Positions 17,287 to 28,665 of a DNA stretch of 50,763 bases are shown here, piece by piece. A program made the translations under genes and the position numbers. The DNA comes from Thiobacillus denitrificans. GTDB lineage: Bacteria > Pseudomonadota > Gammaproteobacteria > Burkholderiales > Thiobacillaceae. Position 1 is the stretch's first letter. Each line of letters starts with the position of its first letter. The stretch is taken from contig DYIY01000023.1 in assembly GCA_020723405.1 (NCBI GenBank), positions 1-50,763 of the forward strand, read 5' to 3'. The notes below the pieces were generated by a model. The model was given only the letters and a program-made list of their open reading frames with translations. It was not told the origin of the DNA and searched no databases.

Positions 17287-19311
17287 TCAGCCGGCCTGGA
17301 GCGGCACCACGTCCAGGTCCACCTGGATCTCGGTGGGCCCTTCCACTTCCCAGGTGAGGGTGATTTCCACGGCCTGCATGATCTTCTCGAAGCCGGCTTC
17401 CGACTGGGAGACGGTCATGTGGGGCTGGACCTTGATGCGGGCCGGCAGGTTGCTGGCCAGGCGCACGGCGCCGCCCAGGTAGTGGTCTTCCAGGCTGACT
17501 TCCTGGAGGCCGGTCCAGGCGAAGGACTGGCCGAAGCCGCCGGGGATGGTGGGTTTGCCGTCCTCGCCGTTGATCACGTAGCGGCCGGCGGGGCCGTCGC
17601 AGCAGGGGATGGCCAGGTTGAGGCGGCTGCTGAGCCGGCCCCGGCCCACGGCCTTGAGGGCCACGCTGACCCGGTTGTCCTTGACGGTGTAGATCTTGGC
17701 CACCCGGGTTTCGCCGGCCTGGCCCATGCACAGCACGGCGCCGCCCTGTACCACGCTGCTGGCGTATTCCACCGGCCGCTTGGCGTCATAGTCGGTCCAG
17801 GACTCGATGAACAGGCCCCGGCTGCGGGTGTCCGGAGTCAGGTCCTCGGGCTTGATCTCGTGCTTGAAGCGCACCACGTCGTGGGCCGAGGCGATGCCCT
17901 CGCCGTCGTGCTCCTTGGCCTGGCCGCTGGCGGCCTTGTGGTGGTAGTGCTCCGCGTAGCGCTTCAGGGTATCGCCGAAGTTCTGGGCCAGCACGTAGCT
18001 GGACAATTCGATGAGGGCGGCGTCCTTGTCCGGGCGCAGCACGGCCTGCAGGGCCAGGCTGCTCATGAACACCTCTTCGATGCCGTCCAGGTCCAGGTCG
18101 CCGGTGGCGCTGGCCGGGCGGGTCTGGAGGGCGTCCAGCCGCCGTTCCAGTTGCAGCATGGCGTGCCACACGGCCCGGCGCAGGTGGGGCAGGTAGATGC
18201 CGCCGAACAGGCCGTGCCAGTAGGCGTCGTTGGCCTGGGCTTCGTGGAGCAGTTCCACCAGATCCTGGCGCACCAGGGCGTCGGGCAGGCTGGACAAGCG
18301 GGCCGACAGGCCCAGCATGCGCTTGTGGGCCCAGTTGGCTTCCGGGTAGCGGGTGAGGAAGTTCTTCCAGATGCCGCCCCGGATGAAGGGCCGGTCCCGT
18401 TCCAGCACGCCCTCGTGCTGGGCGGCGTGGATGAGTTCCGCATAGCGGCGGGCGGCGGGGGCCGGCAGGGTCCATTCGCCCATTTCGCTGTAGGACACGG
18501 TGGGCAGGTAGACCACCCCCCGGGAGCGGGCTTCCCGGTGGTAGTCCTGGAAGTGGGCGCTCTTGATGAGCTTGGAGGCCAATACGCCTTCGATGAAGTC
18601 CTTGAGCCAGCCCCGCTCATAGACCCAATTGTAGGTTTCGGGCCAGATGCCGAACTTCTCGATGTCGTCGAAGTAGATGGCTGCCGACTGGCCGCTCTCG
18701 TCGGCCAGGGTTTCGATATAGGCCACGGCTTCGCTGGCCGGGGCGAAGGGCAGCCGGTAGCGCAGGGCTTCGGAGATGGGGAACAGGTCCAGGCGGCGGC
18801 CGTCCTCTTCGGTGGTGTGGTAGCCGTTGAGCTGGCTGCGCTCGGCACCGGCGCAGAGGAAGTGGTAGTCGTCCACCATCACGTAACGGATGCCGGAGTC
18901 CGCCAGGGCGGGCACCACGGTGGCCTCCCAGACCCGCTCGGTGAGCCAGGCCCCCTGGGGGCGGCAGAGGAAATACTGCTCCAGCCGGTCGGACATGGCG
19001 GCCAGCTGGCTCATGCGGTCCCGGTAGGGAATCACCGCCAGCACCGGCTCCATGTCGCCGGCGCCGAAGAATTCCACCTGGCCCCGCTCGGCCATCTGGC
19101 GCAGCAGGGCCATGTCCTCGGGCTTGTGGGTCATGAGCCATTCCAGGAGCCAGCCGGAGGAATGGAGGGCGAAACGGAATTCCGGGTACTGGAAGACGGT
19201 TTCCAGAAAGGGCTTGTAGCAGCGCTGGTGGGCGTCTTCCATGACTTCCGGGAAGTTGCCGACGGGCTGGTGGGCGTGGACGCCGAGGAGCAGGGAAACG
19301 GATTGGGCCAT
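17287..19311 (-). CDS. GH57 4-alpha-glucanotransferase/alpha-amylase type enzyme
   Basis: The 674-residue protein has the GH57 order: LLGVHAHQPVGNF at residue 8, FFGAGDMEPVL, WLTERVWEATVV with the likely nucleophile E125, and YFDDIEKFGIWPE with the likely acid D215 or D216. A long beta-rich C-terminal part follows, of the kind (DUF1925/DUF1926) found in Thermococcus 4-alpha-glucanotransferase. The length matches that enzyme. It probably rearranges alpha-1,4-glucan chains. It lies 38 bases after another GH57 gene and downstream of glgC, so a role in glycogen metabolism is likely. Confidence 0.88.
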   Translation of the reverse strand: MAQSVSLLLGVHAHQPVGNFPEVMEDAHQRCYKPFLETVFQYPEFRFALHSSGWLLEWLMTHKPEDMALLRQMAERGQVEFFGAGDMEPVLAVIPYRDRMSQLAAMSDRLEQYFLCRPQGAWLTERVWEATVVPALADSGIRYVMVDDYHFLCAGAERSQLNGYHTTEEDGRRLDLFPISEALRYRLPFAPASEAVAYIETLADESGQSAAIYFDDIEKFGIWPETYNWVYERGWLKDFIEGVLASKLIKSAHFQDYHREARSRGVVYLPTVSYSEMGEWTLPAPAARRYAELIHAAQHEGVLERDRPFIRGGIWKNFLTRYPEANWAHKRMLGLSARLSSLPDALVRQDLVELLHEAQANDAYWHGLFGGIYLPHLRRAVWHAMLQLERRLDALQTRPASATGDLDLDGIEEVFMSSLALQAVLRPDKDAALIELSSYVLAQNFGDTLKRYAEHYHHKAASGQAKEHDGEGIASAHDVVRFKHEIKPEDLTPDTRSRGLFIESWTDYDAKRPVEYASSVVQGGAVLCMGQAGETRVAKIYTVKDNRVSVALKAVGRGRLSSRLNLAIPCCDGPAGRYVINGEDGKPTIPGGFGQSFAWTGLQEVSLEDHYLGGAVRLASNLPARIKVQPHMTVSQSEAGFEKIMQAVEITLTWEVEGPTEIQVDLDVVPLQAG

Positions 19312-19349
19312 GTTGAATCGCGTGGTGTGTTGATCGGGTTGCCGGGAGG

Positions 19350-21008
19350 TCAGCTCACGCCCCGGCGCATGACGCCGCCGGCTTCCATGCCGCCGCCGCC
19401 GTGGCAGAGGGGGCGGTCCAGGTAGGCGGGAGGCGTGACCGCCAGGGTTTCATAGAGGCGTTTCAGTTTCTGCCGGTACACCCGGTCGAAGCTCTGCACC
19501 GCGTCGGCCGGGTTGTAGTCACCGAACCACCAGAACCAGTCGGAACTCTCGCAGGACCGCAGCAGGGGCTCGGCGGCGGCCTGGCGCTCGGCCGGGGCGG
19601 CGTCGAAGGCCTGCTTGGCCGCCACCAGCCAATCCCAGCCCCGGTTCTTGGCCGGGTCGCCCATCCAGGTGGTGAAGTCGCCGTAGACCCAGCTTCCCGC
19701 CACCAGGCGTTCCAGGGGCCGGGGGGCGTCGGGGTAGAGCTCCAGATAGTCCCGGAAGGTGGTGGCACGGATGCCCGGCATGGCCTGGAGGGCTTCGTAG
19801 AGGCCCGAGAGGAAGAAGAAGCCGTTGTAGGGGTAGTACTCCCAGGCGTTTTCGCCATCCAGGATGACGCTCACCACCGGGTTGGGACCGGGAGCATGCC
19901 GGCGCACTTCATCCAGGGCGTGGACGAAGTGGCGGATGGCGTCGGCGCCAAACCAGCCCTTGTATTCGAAGCCGATCAGGTCCGACAGGTGGTCGTCGCG
20001 GAAGAACAGGGCCGTTTCGCAGCCGGGTAGCCGGTAGGGGGTGGTGGACCAGGCCGCCTTCTGGGACAGGTCGGCGCCGGCGGCGGCCAGGCTGTGGCGC
20101 AGCACCCCTTCGCCGGTGGCCGCCCACTGCACGCCGGCCTGGCCCAGAACCCGCAGGGCCCCGTCCGACACCCCGCCCTCGGCGGGCCAGACGCCGCAGG
20201 GGGGCTTGCCGAAGCGGTCGGCGTGGTCGGCCAGGGCGGCCTCCACGTGGGCCCGGGCCCGGGCTGCACCACCGGGATAGGCGGGAGCCGCCGGCAGGGG
20301 CAGGTCGGGCCGGGCTTCCCGGGCGGTTTTGAAGTCCAGCAGCAGGGGCAGGATGGGATGGCTGTGGGGGGTGGTGGACAGTTCGATCTGGCCCTTTTCC
20401 GCCAGCCGGCGATAGCGGGGCAGCAGGTCGGTGAGGGTCTCGCCGTAGAGGTCGAACAGGGCGCGCCGGTCGGCCAGGGTGTAGCCCTCCCCCTTGTGCA
20501 TGAGTTCCATGAGGTCGGGCCGGGTGCGGCGCAGGGCCTCGCCGGTCCAGGCCAGGTGGTACCAGGTCACCAGGTCGGCCAGGTATTGGCCGGACAGGTA
20601 GTCGAGACCGGCGTCGCCGCTTTCCGCCACCGTCTTCCACAGGGTGTAGAGGCGCCGGTAGGCCGGGAAGGGCTCCAGCATGGTGGGGTGGTTGACCTTG
20701 AAGCATTGGGCCAACAGGTCCTGCCGGGCGGCCCGGTCCAGGCGCCCCAGGTCCGGCTCCACCAGGCTGGCCAGCAGGGGGTCACGCAGGTCGCCGCTGG
20801 CGAACTGGCGGGCGTAGTCCTCGATCTGGGCGGTGAGGGTGGGAACGAAGTTGACCACGCAGGCCATCTCCGGAGCAGCCTCCAGGTGGGCCGCCATGTC
20901 CGCATAGTCCTTGACCGCGTGGAGATAGGTCCAGGGCAGTTGGTAGCGACCATCGGCGTCCCGATAGTCGGGCTGGTGGAAGTGCCAGCAAAGAACGAGG
21001 TGGAGCAT
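19350..21008 (-). CDS. GH57 glycoside hydrolase, second type
   Basis: The 552-residue protein begins MLHLVLCWHFHQPDYRDADG, the HxHQP opening of GH57 enzymes. It carries CGVWPAEGGVSDGALRVLGQ, with the likely nucleophile Glu near residue 270, and FFRDDHLSDLIGFEYKGW, with the likely acid Asp. It belongs to a different GH57 subgroup from its neighbour and lacks the beta-rich C-terminus. An alpha-glucan-acting role (amylase or similar) is inferred from the operon glgC-GH57-GH57; the gap to glgC is 62 bases. Confidence 0.85.
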   Translation of the reverse strand: MLHLVLCWHFHQPDYRDADGRYQLPWTYLHAVKDYADMAAHLEAAPEMACVVNFVPTLTAQIEDYARQFASGDLRDPLLASLVEPDLGRLDRAARQDLLAQCFKVNHPTMLEPFPAYRRLYTLWKTVAESGDAGLDYLSGQYLADLVTWYHLAWTGEALRRTRPDLMELMHKGEGYTLADRRALFDLYGETLTDLLPRYRRLAEKGQIELSTTPHSHPILPLLLDFKTAREARPDLPLPAAPAYPGGAARARAHVEAALADHADRFGKPPCGVWPAEGGVSDGALRVLGQAGVQWAATGEGVLRHSLAAAGADLSQKAAWSTTPYRLPGCETALFFRDDHLSDLIGFEYKGWFGADAIRHFVHALDEVRRHAPGPNPVVSVILDGENAWEYYPYNGFFFLSGLYEALQAMPGIRATTFRDYLELYPDAPRPLERLVAGSWVYGDFTTWMGDPAKNRGWDWLVAAKQAFDAAPAERQAAAEPLLRSCESSDWFWWFGDYNPADAVQSFDRVYRQKLKRLYETLAVTPPAYLDRPLCHGGGGMEAGGVMRRGVS

Positions 21009-21070
21009 GGCGGGGCAGTTTTTTGGAATCGCCCCGATTCTACCCCCTACTCCTCATCCCCCATCCCCCA

Positions 21071-22351
21071 TCACCTGAAGTGATGAAACGCCTGCCCCAG
21101 CATCTCCGGCGTCACCAGGGTGACGCCCTTGCCGGTGACCAGGAAGCGCTTCTCGTCTGCGGCCCGGTCCACGCCGATGGTCATGCCCGGGGGAATCTTG
21201 CAGCCCTTGTCGATGACCACCTGTTTGAGGATGGCCCCCTCGCCCACGGTCACGTCGGGCAAAACCACGGCCTCTTCCAGGTAGGCGCCTTCCTTGACCC
21301 GCACGTTGGAGAACAGCACCGACTTGCGCACCGTGGCGCCGCTGATGATGCAGCCGCCGGACACCATGGAATCCACGGCCTTGCCCCGGCGCTGGTCCTC
21401 GTCGAACACGAACTTGGCCGGCGGCAGTTGCTCCTGGTAGGTCCAGATGGGCCAGTCCTTGTCGTAGAGATTCAGTTCCGGCGTCACCCGGGACAGGTCC
21501 AGGTTGGCCTCCCAGTAGGCATCCACCGTCCCCACGTCGCGCCAGTAGGCGGGCTCGTCCTCGCCGTGGACGCAACTGTCGGTGAAGCTGTGGGCATAGA
21601 CCCGGTAACCGGTGCGGATCAGATGGGGAATGATGTCCTTGCCGAAGTCGTGGTCCGAATGGCTGTCATCGGCGTCCCGCACCAGTTGTTCGAACAGGAA
21701 GGCGGCGTTGAACACATAGATGCCCATGGAGCACAGGGCCACGTCCGGTTTGCCGGGCATGGGCGGGGGGCTGTCGGGCTTCTCGACGAAATCCACCACC
21801 CGGCCTTCCTCGTTGGTGGCCATGACGCCGAAGGCGCTGGCTTCCTTGAGGGGCACCTCGATGCAGGCCACGGTCATGTCGGCCTCGTTGCGCACGTGGT
21901 TGGCGATCATTTCGCCGTAGTCCATCTTGTAGATGTGGTCGCCAGCCAGGATCAACACGTATTCCGGCTTGTACACCCGGAGGATGTCCAGGTTCTGGTA
22001 GATGGCATCGGCGGTGCCCCGGTACCAGGTGTCCTCGTCGATGCGCTGCTGGGCCGGCATCAGTTCCACGAACTCGTTGAACTCGCCGCGCAGGAAGCCC
22101 CAGCCCCGCTGCACGTGCTTGATGAGGGAGTGGGCCTTGTACTGGGTGATGACGCCGATGCGGCGAATCCCCGAGTTCATGCAGTTGGACAGGGGGAAGT
22201 CGATGATGCGGAACTTGCCGCCGAAGGGCACGGCGGGCTTGGCCCGCCAGTCGGTGAGTTGCTTGAGGCGGCTGCCCCGGCCGCCGGCCAGGATCAAGGC
22301 GACCGTGTTCTTGGTGAGCAGACTGACGAAACGCGGGTACTCTTTTTGCAC
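21071..22351 (-). CDS. glgC: Glucose-1-phosphate adenylyltransferase
   Basis: The 426-residue protein, starting at GTG 22351, has [20 protein letters not shown] (the nucleotide loop), [20 protein letters not shown], and the sugar-phosphate region [12 protein letters not shown] left-handed-helix C-terminus follows with repeats such as [20 protein letters not shown]. It makes ADP-glucose, the committed step of bacterial glycogen synthesis, and is usually allosterically controlled. An AAGGAG site lies 12 bases before the start. It leads the leftward operon with the two GH57 genes. Confidence 0.96.
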   Translation of the reverse strand: MQKEYPRFVSLLTKNTVALILAGGRGSRLKQLTDWRAKPAVPFGGKFRIIDFPLSNCMNSGIRRIGVITQYKAHSLIKHVQRGWGFLRGEFNEFVELMPAQQRIDEDTWYRGTADAIYQNLDILRVYKPEYVLILAGDHIYKMDYGEMIANHVRNEADMTVACIEVPLKEASAFGVMATNEEGRVVDFVEKPDSPPPMPGKPDVALCSMGIYVFNAAFLFEQLVRDADDSHSDHDFGKDIIPHLIRTGYRVYAHSFTDSCVHGEDEPAYWRDVGTVDAYWEANLDLSRVTPELNLYDKDWPIWTYQEQLPPAKFVFDEDQRRGKAVDSMVSGGCIISGATVRKSVLFSNVRVKEGAYLEEAVVLPDVTVGEGAILKQVVIDKGCKIPPGMTIGVDRAADEKRFLVTGKGVTLVTPEMLGQAFHHFR

Positions 22352-22520
22352 GCTAAACCCCTTCTCCTTGGTGCGGTTTATTTAATCCATACCTTTAACT
22401 GGAATAATAGCCGATATGCTTATCCTTAATACAACGCTTCGAAAGCCCGCCACGGGAGACATCATCCTCAGGTAAGCTGGAAAGCCGTTCAGACCGACAA
22501 CTCCGCCCGCCTTCACCACC
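22352..22520. promoter_or_regulatory. Divergent glgC/glgB promoter region
   Basis: This 169-base gap is clearly AT-richer than its surroundings, with AT-rich runs at about 22376-22437. It must hold the promoters of both the leftward glgC operon and the rightward glgB operon. I could not pick convincing -35/-10 pairs, so only the region is marked. Confidence 0.5.
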
Positions 22521-24680
22521 ATGCCCAATTCCCTGGAACGCCTGCTCACCGCCCGCCACCACGACCCCTTTGCCCTGCTGGGCCTCCACCCCGCTCCGGA
22601 AGGCTGGGTACTGCGGGTGTTCCGCCCGGATGCCAGCCGGGTGGCCTTGATTCTGCCCGAAGGCCAGGTGGACATGCCGCGCACCGATCCCCAGGGCATG
22701 TTCGAGTGGCGTGGCGCCCTGGCGCCGGCCCGCCCGTGGAAACTGGCCATCGAGGCGGGCGGCCAGTCCTTCGAGATCGTGGACCCCTACGCCTTCGGGC
22801 CCCTCCTCTCCGACCAGGAGATCCACCTGTTCAACGAGGGCCGCCTGCTGGAAGCCTGGCGCAGCCTGGGCGGACTGCCAGCCCAGGTGGACGGGGTCAA
22901 CGGCGTGCGCTTCGCCGTGTGGGCCCCCAACGCCGAGCGGGTCTCCGTGGTGGGCAGTTTCAACAGTTGGGACGGCCGGGTCCACGCCATGCGGGCCCGG
23001 GGCGGTTCGGGCCTGTGGGAACTGTTCATCCCCGGCCTGGCGGCGGGCGATCTGTACAAGTACGAGATCCGCAACCGGGAAACCGGGGCCATCATGGTCA
23101 AGGCCGACCCCTACGCCCAGGGTTTCCAGATGCGCCCGGACACGGCGGCCGTGGTGCCCGGCCCCAGCCGCCACATCTGGGGCGACAGCGAGTGGATGCA
23201 GGCCCGGGCCCGGCGGGACTGGCTGCATGCCGCCATGAACGTCTACGAGGTCCACCCCGGTTCCTGGCGCCGCCACCCGGACGGCAGCTTCTACAACTGG
23301 CGGGAACTGGCCGACACCCTGGTGCCCTACGCCGCCGACCTGGGCTACACCCACCTGGAATTGCTGCCGGTGACCGAACACCCCCTGGACGAGTCCTGGG
23401 GCTACCAGACCACCGGCTACTTCGCCCCTTCCGCCCGCTTCGGTTCCGCCGATGATTTCCGCCACTTCGTGGACGCCTGCCACCAGGCCGGCCTGGGGGT
23501 GCTGCTGGACTGGGTGCCGGGCCATTTCCCCATGGACCGCTGGGCCCTGGCCCGCTTCGACGGCACGGCCCTCTACGAGCACGAGGATCCCCGCCTGGGG
23601 GTCCACCAGGACTGGGGCACCCACATCTTCAACTACGGCCGGGCCGAGGTGAAAGGCTTCCTTCTGGCCAGCGCCCACTACTGGCTGGACCAGTTCCACC
23701 TGGACGGCCTGCGGGTGGACGCGGTGGCCTCCATGCTCTACCTGGACTATTCCCGCAAGGACGGGGAATGGCTGCCCAACAAGTACGGCGGCCGGGAGAA
23801 CCTGGAAGCCATCGACTTCCTGCGGGAAATGAACGCCATGGTCCACGAGCGCTTCCCCGGGGCCCTGACCATCGCCGAGGAATCCACCGCCTGGCCCATG
23901 GTCTCCCGGCCCACCTACGTGGGGGGCCTGGGTTTTTCCATGAAATGGAACATGGGCTGGATGAACGACACCCTGGCCTATATGAGCCAGGACCCGGTCT
24001 TCCGCCGTTACCACCACAACAACCTGACTTTCGGCCAGCTCTACGCCTACTCAGAAAACTTCGTCCTGCCCTTCTCCCACGACGAAATCGTCCACGGCAA
24101 GCGCTCCCTGCTGGGCAAGATGCCCGGGGACGCCTGGCAGCAATTCGCCAACCTGCGCCTGATGCTGGCCTACCAGGCCGCCTGCCCGGGCAAGAAGCTC
24201 AACTTCATGGGCAACGAATTCGGCCAGGGCCGGGAATGGTCGGAGAAATGGGAACTGGACTGGGGCCTGCTGGAAACCCACTGGCACGAGGGGGTGCGCC
24301 ACTGCGCCCGGGACCTGAACCACCTGTACCGGGACCTGCCGCCCCTCCACGACCTGGATTTCCAGGGCGAAGGCTTCGCCTGGATCGATTGTCACGACGC
24401 GGACCAGTCCATCCTGGCCTTCCAGCGCCGTGACAGGCAGGGCCGGGCGGTGCTGGCGGTATTCAACTTCACCCCGGTGCCCCGGGAGGGCTACCGCATC
24501 GGCGCGCCCAACCCAGGCTTCTGGCGGGAGATCTTCAATTCCGATTCCGCCTTCTATGGCGGCGGCAACCTGGGCAATGGCGCCGGCCTGATGAGCGAGG
24601 ATCAATCCTGGATGGGCCTGCCCCATTCCCTGGTACTGACCTTGCCGCCCCTGTCCGGCGTGCTCCTCTACCAGGACTGA
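22521..24680 (+). CDS. glgB: 1,4-alpha-glucan branching enzyme
   Basis: The 719-residue protein has the GlgB layout. An N-terminal beta module is followed by CBM48 ([20 protein letters not shown]) and the GH13 barrel, with [10 protein letters not shown], the nucleophile region [19 protein letters not shown], the acid region [14 protein letters not shown], and [20 protein letters not shown]. It creates alpha-1,6 branches in glycogen. It is the first gene of a rightward operon; corA follows after three bases. Confidence 0.96.
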   Translation: MPNSLERLLTARHHDPFALLGLHPAPEGWVLRVFRPDASRVALILPEGQVDMPRTDPQGMFEWRGALAPARPWKLAIEAGGQSFEIVDPYAFGPLLSDQEIHLFNEGRLLEAWRSLGGLPAQVDGVNGVRFAVWAPNAERVSVVGSFNSWDGRVHAMRARGGSGLWELFIPGLAAGDLYKYEIRNRETGAIMVKADPYAQGFQMRPDTAAVVPGPSRHIWGDSEWMQARARRDWLHAAMNVYEVHPGSWRRHPDGSFYNWRELADTLVPYAADLGYTHLELLPVTEHPLDESWGYQTTGYFAPSARFGSADDFRHFVDACHQAGLGVLLDWVPGHFPMDRWALARFDGTALYEHEDPRLGVHQDWGTHIFNYGRAEVKGFLLASAHYWLDQFHLDGLRVDAVASMLYLDYSRKDGEWLPNKYGGRENLEAIDFLREMNAMVHERFPGALTIAEESTAWPMVSRPTYVGGLGFSMKWNMGWMNDTLAYMSQDPVFRRYHHNNLTFGQLYAYSENFVLPFSHDEIVHGKRSLLGKMPGDAWQQFANLRLMLAYQAACPGKKLNFMGNEFGQGREWSEKWELDWGLLETHWHEGVRHCARDLNHLYRDLPPLHDLDFQGEGFAWIDCHDADQSILAFQRRDRQGRAVLAVFNFTPVPREGYRIGAPNPGFWREIFNSDSAFYGGGNLGNGAGLMSEDQSWMGLPHSLVLTLPPLSGVLLYQD

Positions 24681-24683
24681 GCT

Positions 24684-25646
24684 TTGGCCGAGCAAGTGTT
24701 CTGCCAGGTGCTGGAAGGCGGCCAACGCCACGGCATCCCCCTGGCCGACGTGTCGGAGGCCCTGGCGGAGCGGCGGGGCCTGGTCTGGCTGGAACTGCTG
24801 GACCCGGACAAGCCCACCCTGGACCTGCTGGGCAAGGAACTGGGCCTCCACGAACTGGCCGTGGAAGACGCCCTGTCGGCCCACCAGCGGCCCAAGGTGG
24901 AGGACTACGCCGGCGGCCTGTTCCTGGTGCTGCGCACCGCCCGGCTGTGGAACGACGCCATCGAGTACGGCGAGACCCACGCCTTCTGCGCCCCCGGCTA
25001 CCTGGCGGTCATCCGCCACGATACGGGCCCGGGCTACGGCCGGGTGGTGGACCGCCTGGAATCCCGGGGCAAGGCCCCCAGCCCGGGGCTGGCCCTCTAC
25101 GCCCTGCTGGATCACGTGGTGGACGAATTGCGCCCCCTGGCCGCCCGTCTGGAAGACCGCTACGCGGATCTGGAAGCGGCCATCTTTGCCCAGGGCTTCT
25201 CCGGGCAGAACCTGCAGGCCCTGTTCGAGACCAAGCGGGACATCCTGGGACTGCTGGGGGCCGTACAGCCCATCCCGGAAATCTGCGGCGACCTGATCCG
25301 CCTGCACCAGAACGTGGTGGAAAAGGACCTGCGCGCCTATTTCCGCGACGTGGAAGACCACGCCATCCGCCTGGTCCAGGGCCTGGACCGGCTGCGGGAA
25401 ATGATCGCCGACGCCATGCAGCTCTCCCTGGCCAGCGCCGCCATGCAGCAAAGCGAATCGGTGCAGAAGCTGGCCGGCTGGGGCGCCATCCTGGCCATAC
25501 CCACCCTGGTCTTCAGCCTCTACGGCATGAACTTCAAGGTCATGCCGGAACTGGACTGGACCTTCGGCTACCCTCTCACCCTGGCCCTCACCGCCACCGC
25601 CTGCTTCGGGCTCTACCGCCGTCTGAAGCAGCGGGGCTGGATTTGA
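24684..25646 (+). CDS. CorA-family divalent metal transporter
   Basis: The 320-residue protein has a long cytoplasmic N-terminus and two C-terminal membrane segments. The signature YGMNF (in [18 protein letters not shown]) ends the first of these. It is a Mg2+ (or Co2+/Ni2+/Zn2+) channel of the CorA type. The start is TTG 24684, three bases after the glgB stop; the only in-frame ATGs are far downstream in the helical domain. Lying between glgB and pgi it is probably co-expressed with glucan metabolism, though no functional link is known. Confidence 0.9.
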   Translation: MAEQVFCQVLEGGQRHGIPLADVSEALAERRGLVWLELLDPDKPTLDLLGKELGLHELAVEDALSAHQRPKVEDYAGGLFLVLRTARLWNDAIEYGETHAFCAPGYLAVIRHDTGPGYGRVVDRLESRGKAPSPGLALYALLDHVVDELRPLAARLEDRYADLEAAIFAQGFSGQNLQALFETKRDILGLLGAVQPIPEICGDLIRLHQNVVEKDLRAYFRDVEDHAIRLVQGLDRLREMIADAMQLSLASAAMQQSESVQKLAGWGAILAIPTLVFSLYGMNFKVMPELDWTFGYPLTLALTATACFGLYRRLKQRGWI

Positions 25647-25668
25647 ATTCACCCTAGCGCGAACCATC

Positions 25669-27336
25669 ATGTCCGACCTGACCCTCTCCCCCACCTGGCA
25701 CGCCCTCAAAGAAGAACGCAAGGCCTGGAAGGCCCTGCACCTGCGCACCCTGTTCGCCCGGGACCGCAAGCGGGCGGAACGCTTCTCCCTGCAACTGGAC
25801 GACCTGCTGCTGGACTATTCGAAGAACCTGATCCGCCCCCAGACCCTGAAGCTGCTGGTGAAACTGGCCCGGGAGGCGGGGGTGGAAAGCCTGCGCGACG
25901 CCATGTTCGGCGGCGAAAAGATCAACCTCACCGAGGGTCGGGCCGTGCTGCACACCGCCCTGCGCAACCGCTCCGACCGGCCGGTGCTGGTGGACGGGGC
26001 CGACGTGATGCCCGGGGTGCGGGAAGTGCTGGGCCGCATGGGGGCCTTCGTCGGGAAGGTCCGCACCGGCAAGTGGAAGGGCTTCGCCCCCAGGGGCCAG
26101 GGCGCCAAGGCCATCACCGACGTGGTGAACATCGGCATCGGCGGCTCGGACCTGGGCCCGGCCATGGCCTGCCTGGCCCTGCGCCCCTACGGCGGCAACA
26201 TCCGCGCCCACTTCGTCTCCAACGTGGACCCCAGCCACCTGGTGGATACCCTGGAAGACCTGAACCCGGCCACCACCCTGTTCATCGTGGCTTCCAAGAC
26301 CTTCACCACCCAGGAAACCCTGCTCAACGCCCAGGCGGCCCGGACCTGGCTGCTGGACTGGGCCGGGGACGCCAAGGCCGTGGCCCGGCATTTCGTGGCC
26401 GTGTCCACCAACGAAGCGGCGGTGGGGGAATTCGGCATCGATCCGGCCAACATGTTCGGCTTCTGGGACTGGGTGGGCGGCCGCTACTCCCTGTGGAGCG
26501 CCATCGGCCTGCCCATCGCCCTCTACGTGGGCATGGACGCCTTCGAGGAACTGCTGGCCGGCGCCTTCGACATGGACGAGCACTTCCGCGCGGCGCCCCT
26601 GGAGGCCAACATGCCGGTGCTCCTGGCCCTGCTGGGCCTCTGGTACAACAACTTCTGGGACGCCGACAGCTACGCCGTGCTGCCCTACGAACAGAGGCTG
26701 GCCCGTTTCCCCGCCTATCTGCAGCAACTGGACATGGAGAGCAACGGCAAGGGGGTGACCCGGGACGGCCGGCCGGTGAAAGTGTCCACCGGGCCCATCG
26801 TGTTCGGCGAACCGGGCACCAACGGCCAGCACGCCTTCTACCAGCTCATCCACCAGGGCACCAAGCTGATCCCCTGCGACTTCATCGCCGCCGCCGAGTC
26901 CCACAACGACCTGAACGGCCAGCATGCCGTGCTCTTGTCCAACTTCCTGGCCCAGCCGGAGGCCCTGATGCGCGGCAAGACCGCCGCCGAGGTGGAAACG
27001 GAACTGGCCATGGCCGGCCTGGGCAAGCGGGAGATCAAGGCCCTGCTGCCCCACAAGGTGTTCCCCGGCAACCGGCCCACCAACACCCTGCTCTACCGCC
27101 GCCTCACCCCCCGCACCCTGGGCCGGCTCATCGCCCTCTACGAGCACAAGGTATTCGTCCAGAGCGCCCTGTGGAACGTGAACGCCTACGACCAGTGGGG
27201 CGTGGAACTGGGCAAGCAACTGGCCAAGGCCATCCTGCCGGAACTGACCGGCGCGGCCACCGCCAGGCCCGGCGCCCACGACGCCTCCACCGCCGCCCTT
27301 ATCGCCACCCTCAGTGCCGCCCTGCGTTCTTCCTGA
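25669..27336 (+). CDS. pgi: Glucose-6-phosphate isomerase
   Basis: The 555-residue protein contains the PGI signatures [60 protein letters not shown] (with the catalytic Glu and His region) and [14 protein letters not shown]. It interconverts glucose-6-phosphate and fructose-6-phosphate. It begins 22 bases after corA and its last 26 bases overlap the convergent phosphatidyltransferase gene. Confidence 0.97.
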   Translation: MSDLTLSPTWHALKEERKAWKALHLRTLFARDRKRAERFSLQLDDLLLDYSKNLIRPQTLKLLVKLAREAGVESLRDAMFGGEKINLTEGRAVLHTALRNRSDRPVLVDGADVMPGVREVLGRMGAFVGKVRTGKWKGFAPRGQGAKAITDVVNIGIGGSDLGPAMACLALRPYGGNIRAHFVSNVDPSHLVDTLEDLNPATTLFIVASKTFTTQETLLNAQAARTWLLDWAGDAKAVARHFVAVSTNEAAVGEFGIDPANMFGFWDWVGGRYSLWSAIGLPIALYVGMDAFEELLAGAFDMDEHFRAAPLEANMPVLLALLGLWYNNFWDADSYAVLPYEQRLARFPAYLQQLDMESNGKGVTRDGRPVKVSTGPIVFGEPGTNGQHAFYQLIHQGTKLIPCDFIAAAESHNDLNGQHAVLLSNFLAQPEALMRGKTAAEVETELAMAGLGKREIKALLPHKVFPGNRPTNTLLYRRLTPRTLGRLIALYEHKVFVQSALWNVNAYDQWGVELGKQLAKAILPELTGAATARPGAHDASTAALIATLSAALRSS

Positions 27337-27874
27337 GATAGGCCCGGGTCTTGCCGCCCCATAACCAGACGTAGCGCAGGCCGGAGAAGGCCACCGCTGC
27401 GGCTGTGACCTGGGTCGCGGGCAGGATGGCGGCGTCCATGCCCAGGTCCAGGGCCAGATCGGCCAGGGTGAAGGAGACCAGCAGGAACTCCAGGGCCGTG
27501 GCCAGCTTGCCCGACAGGGTGGGCCGCACGTCCAGCCCCCCGGTGAGGCGGCGATAGGCCTCGGCCCCGGCCAGGATCACCCCGTCCCGCACCAGAACCA
27601 CCCAGAGCAACCAGAGGGGCAGCAGTTCCGTGAGGCAGAGCATGGACAGGGTGGTGAGCAGCATCACCTTGTCGGCGATGGGGTCCAGCCAGGCCCCCAG
27701 CACGCTGCGCTGATTCAGCAGCCGGGCCAGGTTGCCGTCCAGCAGGTCGGTGAGGGCGGCGAAGGCAAACAACCAGAAGGCCCCGTCCACGTCGTATACC
27801 GCCAGACGCCAGGCCACGAAGGGGGCCAGGATCAGGCGGATGGCGGTCAGGAGGTTGGGCAGGGTCCAGATCAT
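27311..27874 (-). CDS. CDP-alcohol phosphatidyltransferase family protein
   Basis: The 187-residue membrane protein carries the complete family motif, D-G-x2-A-R-x8-G-x3-D-x3-D, seen as [20 protein letters not shown] followed by IADK. About five membrane segments surround it. Members transfer a phosphatidyl group from CDP-diacylglycerol to an alcohol, as in PgsA or cardiolipin synthase. I cannot tell the acceptor from sequence. Its start overlaps the TatD-family stop by four bases, so the two are coupled. Confidence 0.9.
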   Translation of the reverse strand: MIWTLPNLLTAIRLILAPFVAWRLAVYDVDGAFWLFAFAALTDLLDGNLARLLNQRSVLGAWLDPIADKVMLLTTLSMLCLTELLPLWLLWVVLVRDGVILAGAEAYRRLTGGLDVRPTLSGKLATALEFLLVSFTLADLALDLGMDAAILPATQVTAAAVAFSGLRYVWLWGGKTRAYLRKNAGRH

Positions 27875-28665
27875 GGCAGCGCGTCCCCCTGATCAGGGGG
27901 CGCGAGTTGCAGCACCGCCCGGGCATTGGCCGTGGTGCGGGCCGCCACCTCCTCCACCGGCAGGCCCCGCAGTTCGGCCAGGGCCCGGGCGATGCCCGCC
28001 AGTTGCGCCGGTTCGTTGCGCCCCTTGCCCACCCAGGCGGGGGGGATATCCGGGCTGTCGGTCTCCAGCACGATGGCGTCCAGGGGCAGTTCCCGGGCCA
28101 GGCGGCGCAGATTGCTGGCCCGCTCCCAGGTGAAGGCGCCACCGAAGCCCAGCTTGAAGCCCAGCTTGAGAAATTCCCCGGCCTGCTGGTCGCTGCCGTT
28201 GAAGGCGTGGGCGATGCCCCCCTTCACCCGGATGCGGCGCAGGTGCTTGAGGATCAGGTCGTTGGCCCGCCGGCAATGGAGCAGCACCGGCAGGTCGCAA
28301 TCCCGGGCGATGCGCAGTTGTTCGGCGTAATAGTGTTCCTGGGTGGCCAGATCCAGACCAGGCACGAACAGATCCAGGCCGATCTCCCCCACGGCCACGG
28401 GCCGCCAGGTTTCGATCTGGCGGCGCAGGTCATCCAGATGGGCCACCTGATGGATGTCCAGGTAGAGGGGGTGGAGCCCCCAGGCCGGCAGGCAACCGTC
28501 ATAACGGCGGCAGGCTGCCCCCACTGCGGGGAAATTGTCCCGGGTCACGGCAGGCAGCACCTGCACCGCCACGCCGGCCCCCCGGGCCCGCGCGAAAACC
28601 GCGTCCCGGTCCCGGTCGAATTCGCCGGCATCGAGATGGCTGTGGGTGTCGATGAGAACCTCCAT
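27871..28665 (-). CDS. TatD-family metal-dependent hydrolase
   Basis: From ATG 28665 (MEVLIDTHSHLDAGEF) the 264-residue protein has the TatD metal ligands: HSH in the first motif, VGEIGLDLF, LLHCR, HAFNGS and ETDSPDIPPAW. TatD enzymes are 3'-5' exonucleases acting on damaged DNA or RNA, though many paralogs lack tested substrates. An in-frame extension upstream (to 28731) is rejected because the metal motif must start near the N-terminus. Confidence 0.9.
   Translation of the reverse strand: MEVLIDTHSHLDAGEFDRDRDAVFARARGAGVAVQVLPAVTRDNFPAVGAACRRYDGCLPAWGLHPLYLDIHQVAHLDDLRRQIETWRPVAVGEIGLDLFVPGLDLATQEHYYAEQLRIARDCDLPVLLHCRRANDLILKHLRRIRVKGGIAHAFNGSDQQAGEFLKLGFKLGFGGAFTWERASNLRRLARELPLDAIVLETDSPDIPPAWVGKGRNEPAQLAGIARALAELRGLPVEEVAARTTANARAVLQLAPPDQGDALP

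Noticed and set aside
17419-19425. Long plus-strand open frame opposite the GH57 gene
   Set aside because: Antisense shadow with repetitive Gly/His/Val composition; the GH57 catalytic motifs lie on the minus strand.
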